Of a stretch of DNA of 64,000 bases, positions 7,264-17,393 are shown one piece after another (position 1 is the first letter of the stretch; each line of letters starts with the position of its first letter). The notes under the pieces are model-generated. The model was not told the DNA's origin. It saw only the letters and a list, made by a program, of their open reading frames with translations, and did no database searches. Location: the NCBI RefSeq assembly GCF_023195775.1, contig NZ_CP096205.1, forward strand, positions 2,916,001-2,980,000, written 5' to 3'. Source of the stretch: Flavobacterium azooxidireducens. GTDB lineage: Bacteria > Bacteroidota > Bacteroidia > Flavobacteriales > Flavobacteriaceae. The position numbers and the translations under genes were made by a program.

Positions 7264-9276
7264 TTGAATTCTAACATATTTTTTCTTCTATTCTTACTAT
7301 TTTTAATAATAGGATGCAAAAATGATAATTCAACTAATCAAAATTTTTTCAATCAAAAATTTTTTGACGAGGTCTATTTTAGTGGTTTAAATCACAATGA
7401 AAAAGCGATTTACCTTGATTCAGTTGGGAAATTATTATCGCTCAAAGAAAATGATTCACTTACCATAAATGAATTTTTAGTGCTAGCGGAAGAGTTCTAC
7501 TATCTTTCTTTGAATCAGAAATCTTACGAATACAGTCGGAAAGCTTTGAACCTATCGAAAACCGCTAAAGATTCCGCTTTATTGGCAAAATCCTATTATT
7601 ACATTGGTGATACTTTTGAAAAAACTGACAAAGACAGTGCCTTTTATTACTATCTAAAAGCTGAAAACGTTTATGACTTAATTGGCGATGCAGAACGAGT
7701 TGGTAGAATGAAATTCAACAAAGCGTATGTTTTATTTTATTCCGGAAATTATTTAGAAAGTGAAATAGAAGTGTCTAAAGCTTTATTTGTTTTAAAAAAA
7801 TCTAATAAATATAAACTCAAATATTCCTGTTATACATTGATGGGAAATTGTCTTGAAAAATTAGAAAATTATGAGCAAGCACTACATTATCATAATTTGG
7901 CTTTAAGAGAATTAGATATTTTAAAAAAAAATAATAAAGACAAAGATATAATCAATAATTATAACATTGCTTCGGTCATTAATATTTGTAATTTATACGA
8001 TATTCAAGGACAATATGAAAAATCAATTTCTCTTTTAAAACCTTTATTAAATCAGGAAAATAAAACGAAATGGCCGGCTTATTATGCAGTTATTATGAGC
8101 AATTTGGCTTATTCTAAAATGAAAAGCGGTGATTTTAGAGAAGTTGAAGATTTGTTAAACGAGTCATTAAAAATTTCAGATAGTTTAAATGATAATACCG
8201 GAATAATTTATACAAAGATACATTTAGGAGAGTTTTTTCTGCTTACTAAAGATACTTCAACAGCATACGAACATTTAAAAGAGGCTTATAAAATTTCAAG
8301 AGAGTTTGGTAACCAGCATGAATTATTAAAATCATTATTATTGCTCTCTGAAATAAGTGATAACAATTTGTATTATAAAAATTTATACATTTCTGTAAAT
8401 GACAGTATAATTAAACAACAACGCAAAACCAGAAATAAATTTGCTCGTATCGAATATGAAACTTCAGCATTACAGGATGAAAATAAAGCATTAACTAAAT
8501 ACAATGAACGTATTATCTTAGTTGCCGGAATCATAGTTTTAGTATTGTTTATTCTGCTTATCATAAGATATATTCACTCTAAAAACAAAGAACTTTATTA
8601 CTTAAAACATCAAACATTAGCGAATGAAGAATTGAATGATTTATTAAATAAACAACAAGAAAGAATTGTATTAGCAAAAGAACAAGAAAAGTCGATCATT
8701 GCCAAAGAACTTCATGATGGTATTATGAATCGTTTGTATAGTGTTCGAATGAATTTGGGTTTTTTTAATAATAAAAACACCGAGGAAATAGTAGAAAAAC
8801 GAAAAGGCTACATTTTTAATTTACAGGAAATTGAAAATGAAATTCGATCGCTTTCTCATGATTTAAAACGAAATACTCTATTTAATAGCAATGATTTTAC
8901 TGATTTGATTCAAACTTTAGTAGAAGACACAAATTCACTAGGCTTAACGCATTTTTATTTTAAATGCTCTGATGCAGAAGTATGGAATGAAATTGAAAAT
9001 ATCAATAAAATAAATATCTACCGAATTATACAAGAATCCTTGTCTAATGTACACAAACATGCAGAAGCAAAAACTTGTGAAGTTTTACTATCAAAAACTG
9101 AAAACAGTCAACTTTATTTAGAAATAAAAGATGATGGCAAAGGGTTTAAAATTTCAAAAAAATTAAACGGAATCGGAATTCATAATATTCGTGAACGTGT
9201 ATCATTAATTAATGGTGTTATTAAACTAAAATCTTCACCAGGGAACGGAACTGTTTTGCAGGTTTTTATTTCATAA
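7264..9276 (+). CDS. TPR-containing sensor histidine kinase (HisKA_3 type)
   Basis: 670-aa envelope sensor. The N terminus MNSNIFFLLFLLFLIIGCKN is a lipoprotein-like signal with Cys18. Residues about 60-390 are TPR-type helical pairs; a membrane segment lies near 416-438 (IILVAGIIVLVLFILLII); then a coiled linker. The kinase core has the H-box IIAKELHDGIMNRLYS with phospho-acceptor His484, the N-box IYRIIQESLSNVHKHAEA and the glycine box DDGKGF...GIGIHNIRERV. The start must be the TTG at 7264: no ATG occurs in frame for about 150 codons and a stop lies 24 bp upstream. A TAAATTTG box overlaps that TTG but has no -33 partner, so expression may come from read-through of the terminator at 7199. 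Probable partner: the divergent response regulator. Confidence 0.9.
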   Translation: MNSNIFFLLFLLFLIIGCKNDNSTNQNFFNQKFFDEVYFSGLNHNEKAIYLDSVGKLLSLKENDSLTINEFLVLAEEFYYLSLNQKSYEYSRKALNLSKTAKDSALLAKSYYYIGDTFEKTDKDSAFYYYLKAENVYDLIGDAERVGRMKFNKAYVLFYSGNYLESEIEVSKALFVLKKSNKYKLKYSCYTLMGNCLEKLENYEQALHYHNLALRELDILKKNNKDKDIINNYNIASVINICNLYDIQGQYEKSISLLKPLLNQENKTKWPAYYAVIMSNLAYSKMKSGDFREVEDLLNESLKISDSLNDNTGIIYTKIHLGEFFLLTKDTSTAYEHLKEAYKISREFGNQHELLKSLLLLSEISDNNLYYKNLYISVNDSIIKQQRKTRNKFARIEYETSALQDENKALTKYNERIILVAGIIVLVLFILLIIRYIHSKNKELYYLKHQTLANEELNDLLNKQQERIVLAKEQEKSIIAKELHDGIMNRLYSVRMNLGFFNNKNTEEIVEKRKGYIFNLQEIENEIRSLSHDLKRNTLFNSNDFTDLIQTLVEDTNSLGLTHFYFKCSDAEVWNEIENINKINIYRIIQESLSNVHKHAEAKTCEVLLSKTENSQLYLEIKDDGKGFKISKKLNGIGIHNIRERVSLINGVIKLKSSPGNGTVLQVFIS

Positions 9277-9793
9277 TTTTCAATTTTTGTTTACTTTTTA
9301 GCCTATTATAAATTTAACAATTTCATGATTTTAAGGTGATAAAATTATTAATATATTTTTTAAATAATTGAAAATCAATAATTTAAATTCATTTGGTTTG
9401 TTTTGATTATTATAAAACACGGTTAAACACTTCTAAAAAACCGTAAAAAAAAGCCATTTTTTCCGTAAAATAAGCATATCAAATCTGATTAATTTTAAGC
9501 AGATTCATTTTACAATGTTTCTTAATAAATTAATAAATTAATAAAAATGATAAAAATTAATGATATAAAACAGGGAAATTAACAAGTTTGTATTATAAAA
9601 AAACACATAGAAAACTATTATAATTAAATTCTGTAAATTTCAAAAACCCTAGCAATAATTTACTTTTCAATGCCTACAAATTATCAGAGTATTCCACTCC
9701 CAATTTTCAACTAAAAAGACCAAATACCACAAAGCAGTTTATAAAAATTTGTTATCAACCCCAAATTTAATATTAACTAAATTTTAAACGCTT
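9277..9793 (+). other. 517-bp leader region of the first adhesin locus with TCCGTAAAAT motif
   Basis: No gene is visible; the stretch is very AT-rich with many short frames. The notable words are ACCGTAAAAA at 9440-9449 and TTCCGTAAAATAAGC at 9461-9475. The second shares TCCGTAAAAT exactly with the palindrome half between the response regulator and lipoprotein genes, at 6950-6959. No convincing -33/-7 pair or terminator was found, so the transcription start of the adhesin is not assigned. Confidence 0.45.
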
Positions 9794-12700
9794 ATGCAAT
9801 TTACTACTACTTTTCAAAGAAAAGCAGGTTTAAAGTATGTTTTACTTTTTATAACCTACATAGCTTTTCAACATGGGATTCATGCTCAATCTGTCCCCGA
9901 ATTTGCAACAACTATTTCAAGTCAAAGCAATGTTGATTTTTCAAATAATTCAATTGATGGAAATTTAACCACGCGAGCCAGAGTAAGAGCCAGTTCAGGA
10001 ATAGCCTTGGGAATAGGAGCTTATTCCGGTCATTTGGAAATTCAATTTCCATCTACATTACCGGCAAACACCACTTCATTCGTAAAAATTCAAACCGACG
10101 ACAATTTACTACCCGCTTTATTAGGAGGTAGCCTTGGCGGATTATTATCGGATGTTGTAGGCGGTATTTTAATCGGAAATCAAGAATTTACAGTTCAAGC
10201 TAAAAACGGTGGTTCAGTCGTTTTAGAAGGAAATAGTCAAATCATCAGTCAGTTTTCAACAAACAGATTACGGATTGTAGTGAATAAAGACAACGATTAT
10301 TTTATAGCTATTACACCTAATCAATCCTATGACAGAATCCGATTAACCAATCGAGTTGGTTCATTAGTTGGACTCAATAATACAAAACGGTTGGATGTTT
10401 TTGGTGTTTATTACATTGGTACTCCGGATGTTTGTGGCGGAGCGAGTTACACTTCTTTTGAAGGTTCGGGCTTAAATCTTGATTTATTAGGTTTGGGTGG
10501 AGCAGGAGTAGCAAATCCTCATTTTGTATTGGATGCTAATCAAAACAATTATTCCAGACTTAGTTTAGGAATTTTGGCTGTTGCTGCTTCTATCGAACAA
10601 ACAGTTTATTTTGATGGTCTCTCAGAACCCACCGATCGATTTTATATTAGAATGCGAGTTGATCCTTCACTACTTGCTTTAGGTGTTGCCAACAACATTC
10701 AAATCATTGCGTCTAACGGACCAACTGTGGTGCAAACCGTCAATTTAAATTCACTTTTAAATTTAGATTTACTCACTTTGCTACAAGGTAATCAAGTAGC
10801 AAGAATTCCGTTTGCTCCTAATGCAACAGTGAACAGAATAACCGTTCGATACAATTCATTATTAAATGTACAACTCACACAAAGTCTTGATTTATATGAT
10901 GTTATTCGTACTCCGGCACCACCGGTAATTACGGATGAATTCTCTTTAAATGCGAAAATTTGTGCCGGTTCAACAGCACCATTAATTGCTGAAACCGGCG
11001 TGGGAACCGAATTAAACTGGTACAGCCAACCCACCGGAGGAACAATTTTAGCCACCACAGCATCCGGTGAAGTATTTGTAACACCTGTTTTAAATTCAAA
11101 CACTTCTTTTTATGTTTCTTCAAAAAGAATTGGTTGTCCCGAAGAATCCATCCGATTAAAAGTGGATGTTGTGGTTGTCAATTTACCATTAGCATCCGAC
11201 ATAACAATTCCTGATGAACTTGTTGCTTGTAATGGTGTGATTATGCTTTCTCCTTCGTCATCAATTGGGGGAGCCGTTTTTAAATACTATAAAGATCAAT
11301 TAAAAACACAAGAAATTACCACCGGTTTTTCAGGCGATGCTGGTGTTACGTATGTAAAAAATGAGACAACCGGCGAGTTATCTATTTCCGGTTTAAATGA
11401 AATCGATTCACCGTACAACTATTACATTTCGATTACGGTTGATGGTCTATGTGAAAATGAAATCAACACCTTAAAACAAGTAACCGTTAATTATTATTCT
11501 TCTTTAATTCTACAAGTTTCTTCAACAATTGAAGGATGCGGAAGCGTGAATCTTCGTGATGCGATTCTTAATTTTGATAATTCTGCCGATATACAATATA
11601 AATTTTTTGATGCTGATTCGAATCCGATAACAGAAGAACAAGCTTCTTCAATTACAACAAGCGGAATCTACTTTATTCAGTCAACTAGTCTCAGCGAGGT
11701 TTGTTCTTCATCTATTGAACAAGTAGCTGTTACCATTAATCCTGTTCCAACGTTAGAAGTTTCAGGAACACATTATGTGGTTGCTCAGGGTAACACTTTT
11801 AGTTTGCAAGCTACTTCAACCGGAACAGTTGTTTGGTTTGATTCAGATGGAAATCAAGTAAACTCAACAACGGTTGGTCCGTTTGATACAATTGGCTTCT
11901 ATACTTATACTGCCGTTGCAACAATAGGAAATTGTTTTGTGAGCAGAACAATTTTCCTAACAGTAACTAATCCAAATGAGTGTGCATTATTAACCGAAAG
12001 AGTTTATGCAAATACACAAAATTGGAGTTCAATTTTGACGGGTGGTGTAGCTAATGCAAGTCAAGCTGTTGATGGAAATCCACAAACCTTTTCAACAATG
12101 GTTACCGGTCTAGGGTTGTTAGGTGTCGGAACGACATGGCAAACATTGCAATGGAATGAAACCATTTCTGCAGGAACGCCTGTTAAGTTAAAATTGGGTT
12201 CAGAATATAGTGGATTAATTCTAGCCGGAGCTTATTCTGTTATTGGAACAAAAAGAAATGCACAAGGAATACCAATTGAAATAGGTGTTTTGCAACCTAT
12301 TTCAGGTTCGCTTTTAAATTTGTTGTCTGGTCAAAATGTTTTTGAATATTCTTTTATTCCTTCGGATAATACTGGTCCAAAGGATTACGATGGTGTTAGA
12401 ATAATTGTGGGTTCATTGCTCAGTATTGCTCAAAATGTAAAAGTTTACGAAGCGTATTATGATAAACAGGTTACACAACTGGTTTGTAGCCCAAATAATA
12501 TAAAGGATGTCTTTTTTGGAGCACTTGATTTAGGAGTTGGTGTGGCAACAGCAACAGTTGGTGTTTCGGATGCATTAAATTCGATTGATGATGATGAAGC
12601 TACGTATGCTACCATGTTTAGTGGAGCGGGGATTTTGGCAGCAGCAGAATTAACAGTAGAATTTAGAACACCTACTTTACAAGGAGATTCACTTCATATA

Positions 12701-15700
12701 GTTCTGTCAAATCCTTCCACTGTTTTAAGTATGAATTTGCTAACTGGTTTTACCATACAAATGTATTTAGGCGATTCTCCAATTGGATTACCGTTAGATA
12801 ATGAATCAACGTTATTGAGCTTAACACTTTTAAACGGAGGAACAGAAGCTGTAATGATCGTGAGTCCGCAAACACAAGTTTATGATAAAATAAAAATCAG
12901 ACTTGGTGGTGTTGCTTCTGTTTTAGATATTTTACGAATTCATTATGTAAAAAGAGTGGCTGATACTTCTGTTATTGGGGCAGATGTGAACAATACTATT
13001 GAAGTTTGTCAGAATGATATTGTTAGATTATCTGTAAATCCAATAGAATGTGCTACTTTTATTTGGTATGACGCTCCTATTGATGGTAATATTGTGTCAA
13101 CAGGAAGTGCCTATACTGTTCCGTCAACATTACCATCAGGAACTTATACTTATTATATTCAACCCATTCGCTTCGGTTGTCCGGCTTATGAAAGAGGAGT
13201 CGTAACTGTAGTGGTTGGTGAAAATGCTCCTGCCAATTCCATTTCACAAGTATTAATTAATGGATCAAGTGAAACTACGTTGTGTAGCGATGTGGGTTCA
13301 ATTACGTTAGAAGCTGAATTAAATAATTCACTGACAATCACTAACCCAATTTTTTACTGGTATGTTTTTGATGGAACAAATACGGTTTTAATTCCAAATG
13401 AAAGTTCAGCCACATTAGTTATTCCAAATTTAGCAGCTGGAAATTATACTTATTCTGTCGGATTAAGTTCGGATGAGTATTGTCAAACGTTAGAGGCGGA
13501 TAGAATGACTGTTTCATTAACTATTTTACCTTCTTCAACTGAAGCTGACATAAATGTGAGTGATGTTTTAGTTTGTGCAAATACTGATGCAGTTTTAACA
13601 CCTTCATCATCACAATTAAATCCTCAATTTTTTTGGTTCTTTTCCAATGATAATTCGCAACCAATTACAGACGGATTAGTAGTTGATGGTGCCACTTTTA
13701 CATTTTTACCAAACGGACAACTTACTATTTCCGGTTTAACCGATGCTAACAGTCCTTACACATATTATGTTGGAATGTCAACCGATGCAACCTGTTTAAA
13801 TCAAACAGGAGATTTCAAACCTGTAATTGTTACTGTAAATGATTCGGGAACACCCACGACCAATAATACTGATCAAAGTTTTTGTTTAGCCGATAATCCA
13901 ACCCTTGCTTCGATCCAAATTAATGAAACAAACATAGTTTGGTATGATCTTGCCGTAGGAGGAATCCTTTTACCATCCAGTACGCCATTGGTTTCTGGTT
14001 CAATTTATTATGCTGCTTTTGATGCTTCAACCGGTTGCGAAAGCAGCGTTCGATTAGCAATAACCGTAACTGTAAATGATGCTTCAACGCCAACCACAAC
14101 CGATTCAACACAAGATTTTTGTATTTCTGATAATCCTTTTATTGGTGATATTCAAGTAAACGAAGCCGATGTGGTTTGGTATAGTGCTCCAACAGGCGGA
14201 GAAGCTTTGGATGTGATGAGCAGTTTAGTTGACGGAGCGACTTACTATGCTTCTTTAACCGATGCGGCAACAGGATGTGAAAGTTCCATTCGATTAGCCA
14301 TAACAGTAACATTAAATGATACAGAAACACCTTCCACAAATGATACTATGCAGGATTTCTGTTTAACGGATAATCCAACGATTGGAGACATTCAAGTAAA
14401 TGAACCAACTATTACTTGGTATGATTTCCCTACGGAAGGAACTGCTCTTGCTTTAACAGATAATTTAGTGAATAACACAACCTATTATGCTTCCTTAACG
14501 GATGCTATTACCGGATGTGAAAGTTCTGTTCGACTGGCTGTTTCTGTCACCATTACTGACCTTCCAACCCCAACAACGAATAATGTCAATCAAACGTTCT
14601 GTTTAATAAATAATCCAACCATTGCAGACATCCAAGTGAATGAAACAAATATTGTTTGGTATGCAACTCCAACCAATGGAACTGCTTTAGATTCTTCAAC
14701 CTCTTTAGTGAACGGAGGAATTTATTACGCTGCACTTTTTGATGTAATAAGTGGTTGTGAAAGTACAATTCGATTAGCAATTACTATTACGATTGATGAT
14801 CCATCTGCACCAACAACAAACAATACAATGCAAGATTTTTGTTTGATAGATAACCCAACTGTTGCCGATATTCAAGTAAATGAATCAACGATTGTTTGGT
14901 ATGATTCTCCATCTGGTGGAACTGCTTTATCTCTAACAACCGTCTTAGTTGATGGAGCAATCTATTATGCAGCATTTTTAGCAAATTCAGGTTGTGAAAG
15001 TTTTGAAAGAGTAGCGATAACCGTTAACATAATCGATTCCGCTACACCAACAACAAACGATTCCACACAAGATTTTTGTTTGATAGATAATCCAACGGTA
15101 GCAGATATTCAAGTGAATGAATCCAATATCATTTGGTATGCTTCCCCAACCGGAGGAACTGTTCTTTCATCATCGGAAGCATTAGTAGGTGGGGCAATTT
15201 ACTATGCTTCTTTTGATGGAATAGTGGCTTGTGAAAGTTCAATCCGATTAGCAGTTACAGTTACTGTTTCCGATGGGCCAACACCAACAACTACCAACAA
15301 CGCCCAAGATTTTTGCTCTGTTGATAATCCAACAATCGCCTCCATTCAAGTGAATGAAATTGGTGTAATTTGGTATAATTCTCTAACCGGAGGAACAGCT
15401 TTAAACATCACAACTCCATTAACAGCAGGAACTTATTATGCGGCATTGGTTGACCCAATTTCAGGTTGTGAAAGTTCCATTCGATTAGCCATTACCGTTT
15501 CATTTTCGTCAAGTGAAGCCGCTTTTATTCAAGGTGGAGGAGAATCGGCTTGTGTATTTGAAGAAGTGACTTATACCACAAATTCAGGAATGTCTAATTA
15601 TAATTGGACGGTTTTGAACGGAACAATCGTTTCGGGCGGACAATCCACAGATAATTTTGTAACGGTTTCATGGACGGCTATTTCAACCGGAAATGTTAGC

Positions 15701-16375
15701 GTAACTTATTCAGATGATTGTAGCGGAACAAATTCAGCAAGCATGACGATTTCAATCATCACTTGTTCAGACATAACAATTACCAAAACAGTTGATAATC
15801 CAACACCAACAATTGGTCAAAATGTGAATTTTACAATTACAGTAAGTAATGTAGGATCAGGTAATTTTCAAGATGTAATTGTGAGCGAAGTTATTCCTTC
15901 TGGATATTCTTTCGTAAGTGCTACTGCTTCCCTTGGAACTTATAGCAATGTAAGTGGAATTTGGACTATTCCTTTATTAAACGGCAATCAAAGTGCCACA
16001 CTTGTCATAACTGTTGAGGTGCTTTCTTCCGGAGATTATCTCAACACAGCATTTATAGACATTTCAAACCCAATTGATTTAGATCCAGATAATAACTTTG
16101 CCTCTGCAGAAGTTGAGCCTTTATGTCTAATTGTTTACAACGAATTTAGTCCAAATGGAGATGGAGCAAATGAAACATTCCGAATTGATTGTATCGAAAA
16201 TTTCCCAAACAACAAACTAGAAGTTTACAACCGTTACGGCAGATTAGTTTTCTCTCAAAACGGATATAACAACAATTGGGATGGAACAGCAAACGTTTCC
16301 GGTGTAGTAACCAGAGATGAAAAATTACCGGGGGTACTTACTACTACGTTCTTGATATTGGTGAAGATGGAATAG
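9794..16375 (+). CDS. Giant surface adhesin, T9SS/gliding type-B C-terminal domain, frameshifted at the 3' end
   Basis: 2193 aa as read. A signal peptide ends at GIHAQS. Residues about 30-380 and 740-1060 hold jelly-roll-like segments with GG..NAS.AVDG and D..TYATM patterns; about 1350-1910 are seven near-80-aa repeats (FCL.DNPTIADIQVNE...WY...GGTAL...YYA...GCESSIRLAITV); then a PKD-like domain, a DUF11 domain (ITKTVDNPTPTIGQNVNFTI) and, from about 2111, the gliding-motility C-terminal domain (YNEFSPNGDGANETF, LEVYNRYGRLVF). Its last strand is lost: after KLP the frame slips at G5 (16330-16334) and ends VLTTTFLILVKME. One extra G would restore LPGGTYYYVLDIG and a stop at 16407, the normal ending. 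Export through the T9SS depends on this domain, so the protein as read may not be secreted. SprF-like and OmpA genes follow. Confidence 0.92.
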   Translation: MQFTTTFQRKAGLKYVLLFITYIAFQHGIHAQSVPEFATTISSQSNVDFSNNSIDGNLTTRARVRASSGIALGIGAYSGHLEIQFPSTLPANTTSFVKIQTDDNLLPALLGGSLGGLLSDVVGGILIGNQEFTVQAKNGGSVVLEGNSQIISQFSTNRLRIVVNKDNDYFIAITPNQSYDRIRLTNRVGSLVGLNNTKRLDVFGVYYIGTPDVCGGASYTSFEGSGLNLDLLGLGGAGVANPHFVLDANQNNYSRLSLGILAVAASIEQTVYFDGLSEPTDRFYIRMRVDPSLLALGVANNIQIIASNGPTVVQTVNLNSLLNLDLLTLLQGNQVARIPFAPNATVNRITVRYNSLLNVQLTQSLDLYDVIRTPAPPVITDEFSLNAKICAGSTAPLIAETGVGTELNWYSQPTGGTILATTASGEVFVTPVLNSNTSFYVSSKRIGCPEESIRLKVDVVVVNLPLASDITIPDELVACNGVIMLSPSSSIGGAVFKYYKDQLKTQEITTGFSGDAGVTYVKNETTGELSISGLNEIDSPYNYYISITVDGLCENEINTLKQVTVNYYSSLILQVSSTIEGCGSVNLRDAILNFDNSADIQYKFFDADSNPITEEQASSITTSGIYFIQSTSLSEVCSSSIEQVAVTINPVPTLEVSGTHYVVAQGNTFSLQATSTGTVVWFDSDGNQVNSTTVGPFDTIGFYTYTAVATIGNCFVSRTIFLTVTNPNECALLTERVYANTQNWSSILTGGVANASQAVDGNPQTFSTMVTGLGLLGVGTTWQTLQWNETISAGTPVKLKLGSEYSGLILAGAYSVIGTKRNAQGIPIEIGVLQPISGSLLNLLSGQNVFEYSFIPSDNTGPKDYDGVRIIVGSLLSIAQNVKVYEAYYDKQVTQLVCSPNNIKDVFFGALDLGVGVATATVGVSDALNSIDDDEATYATMFSGAGILAAAELTVEFRTPTLQGDSLHIVLSNPSTVLSMNLLTGFTIQMYLGDSPIGLPLDNESTLLSLTLLNGGTEAVMIVSPQTQVYDKIKIRLGGVASVLDILRIHYVKRVADTSVIGADVNNTIEVCQNDIVRLSVNPIECATFIWYDAPIDGNIVSTGSAYTVPSTLPSGTYTYYIQPIRFGCPAYERGVVTVVVGENAPANSISQVLINGSSETTLCSDVGSITLEAELNNSLTITNPIFYWYVFDGTNTVLIPNESSATLVIPNLAAGNYTYSVGLSSDEYCQTLEADRMTVSLTILPSSTEADINVSDVLVCANTDAVLTPSSSQLNPQFFWFFSNDNSQPITDGLVVDGATFTFLPNGQLTISGLTDANSPYTYYVGMSTDATCLNQTGDFKPVIVTVNDSGTPTTNNTDQSFCLADNPTLASIQINETNIVWYDLAVGGILLPSSTPLVSGSIYYAAFDASTGCESSVRLAITVTVNDASTPTTTDSTQDFCISDNPFIGDIQVNEADVVWYSAPTGGEALDVMSSLVDGATYYASLTDAATGCESSIRLAITVTLNDTETPSTNDTMQDFCLTDNPTIGDIQVNEPTITWYDFPTEGTALALTDNLVNNTTYYASLTDAITGCESSVRLAVSVTITDLPTPTTNNVNQTFCLINNPTIADIQVNETNIVWYATPTNGTALDSSTSLVNGGIYYAALFDVISGCESTIRLAITITIDDPSAPTTNNTMQDFCLIDNPTVADIQVNESTIVWYDSPSGGTALSLTTVLVDGAIYYAAFLANSGCESFERVAITVNIIDSATPTTNDSTQDFCLIDNPTVADIQVNESNIIWYASPTGGTVLSSSEALVGGAIYYASFDGIVACESSIRLAVTVTVSDGPTPTTTNNAQDFCSVDNPTIASIQVNEIGVIWYNSLTGGTALNITTPLTAGTYYAALVDPISGCESSIRLAITVSFSSSEAAFIQGGGESACVFEEVTYTTNSGMSNYNWTVLNGTIVSGGQSTDNFVTVSWTAISTGNVSVTYSDDCSGTNSASMTISIITCSDITITKTVDNPTPTIGQNVNFTITVSNVGSGNFQDVIVSEVIPSGYSFVSATASLGTYSNVSGIWTIPLLNGNQSATLVITVEVLSSGDYLNTAFIDISNPIDLDPDNNFASAEVEPLCLIVYNEFSPNGDGANETFRIDCIENFPNNKLEVYNRYGRLVFSQNGYNNNWDGTANVSGVVTRDEKLPGVLTTTFLILVKME
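13848..15510 (+). repeat. Seven tandem ~237-240-bp repeats inside the adhesin gene
   Basis: Coding repeats starting near 13880, 14115, 14355, 14600, 14836, 15073 and 15310. Each encodes an FC..DNPT.A.IQVNE..IVWY..P.GGTAL module. They have diverged to the point that no two copies are identical. Related modules occur at both ends of the second adhesin (55590-56230 and 62240-62455). Confidence 0.85.
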
Positions 16376-16455
16376 TAAAAACAGGATGGCTATCATTCAT
16401 ACGATAATTCTGTTAATCTAATTCACATCTGCTTAATTAATTAAAAATTAAAATT

Positions 16456-17382
16456 ATGAAACTATATATAAAAGAAACGTACATAGCATTACTTGGATTA
16501 TTTTTCACAATCGTTTGTACTGCACAACAAGACCCGGGGTATACGCAATACATGTATAATGCCATGACAGTAAATTCGGCTTATGCCGGTTCAACCGGAG
16601 CATTGGAAGCTGTTCTTCTACATCGTTCGCAATGGACAGGAATAGATGGTGCTCCTGAAACACAGGCTTTTACAATTCATTCTCCTTTACGAAACGAAAA
16701 TGTGGGGTTAGGATTAAGCATTGTTAATGATAAACTAGGGCCTTCCCGAGAACTCTACATGGATGCTAATTTTTCATATACCATAGCCTTATCACAACGA
16801 ACTAAGCTTGCTTTTGGTTTAAAAGCCGGAGCCAGAATGATGAATATAGACTGGACAAAAGGTCAATATTATGATCCTGTTGATGCTCTTTTAAACAATA
16901 ACATTGACAATAAAATAAATCCATCCTTAGGAGCCGGACTGTTTTTGCATACCGAAAAATGGTATTTAGGAACTTCTGTGCCAAGTTTTATTCGAGGTGA
17001 TTATTATGATGACATCCAAGAATCTGTTGTTTCAGAAAGACTTCATTATTATTTGATAGGAGGATATGTTTTCGATTTATCGGATAACCTGAAATTCAAA
17101 CCTGCGTTTTTAGCGAAAGCAGTTAGTGGAGCTCCCATTACGTATGATATTTCGGCAAATTTCTTAATTCAGGAAAAGTTTACAGTTGGAGCATCGCACC
17201 GTTGGGATGATTCTGTGAGTGCTTTGTTTGGTTTTCAAATATCGAACAATTTTTTTATCGGATATGCTTTTGATTACAGTGTAACTGAGCTTAATAAGTA
17301 CAACGACGGATCACATGAATTTATCCTAAGGTATCAATTGCAAAAAAGTCCAAAACAAATTAAATCACCACGATTTTTCTAA
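16456..17382 (+). CDS. PorP/SprF-family outer-membrane protein, first locus
   Basis: 308-aa beta-barrel-like protein of the PorP/SprF family. Signal peptide to about residue 23 (IVCTAQQ), then the family opening QDPGYTQYMYNAMTVNSAYAGS, alternating strand patterns, and the ending SHEFILRYQL...SPRFF. Family members assist secretion or surface attachment of a specific T9SS substrate; SprF does this for the SprB adhesin. Placement directly behind the adhesin, 80 bp after the truncated stop but only 48 bp after the restored stop, fits a dedicated partner. The ATG at 16456 has an A-rich upstream region and no Shine-Dalgarno sequence, as usual here. Paralogue of 62755-63696. Confidence 0.92.
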   Translation: MKLYIKETYIALLGLFFTIVCTAQQDPGYTQYMYNAMTVNSAYAGSTGALEAVLLHRSQWTGIDGAPETQAFTIHSPLRNENVGLGLSIVNDKLGPSRELYMDANFSYTIALSQRTKLAFGLKAGARMMNIDWTKGQYYDPVDALLNNNIDNKINPSLGAGLFLHTEKWYLGTSVPSFIRGDYYDDIQESVVSERLHYYLIGGYVFDLSDNLKFKPAFLAKAVSGAPITYDISANFLIQEKFTVGASHRWDDSVSALFGFQISNNFFIGYAFDYSVTELNKYNDGSHEFILRYQLQKSPKQIKSPRFF

Positions 17383-17393
17383 ATCCCAAGCGT

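Noticed and set aside
9277..9793. A hidden small gene in the long leader of the first adhesin
   Set aside because: Frames are short, very A/T-rich, and lack signal peptides or start contexts; only the TCCGTAAAAT motif stood out.
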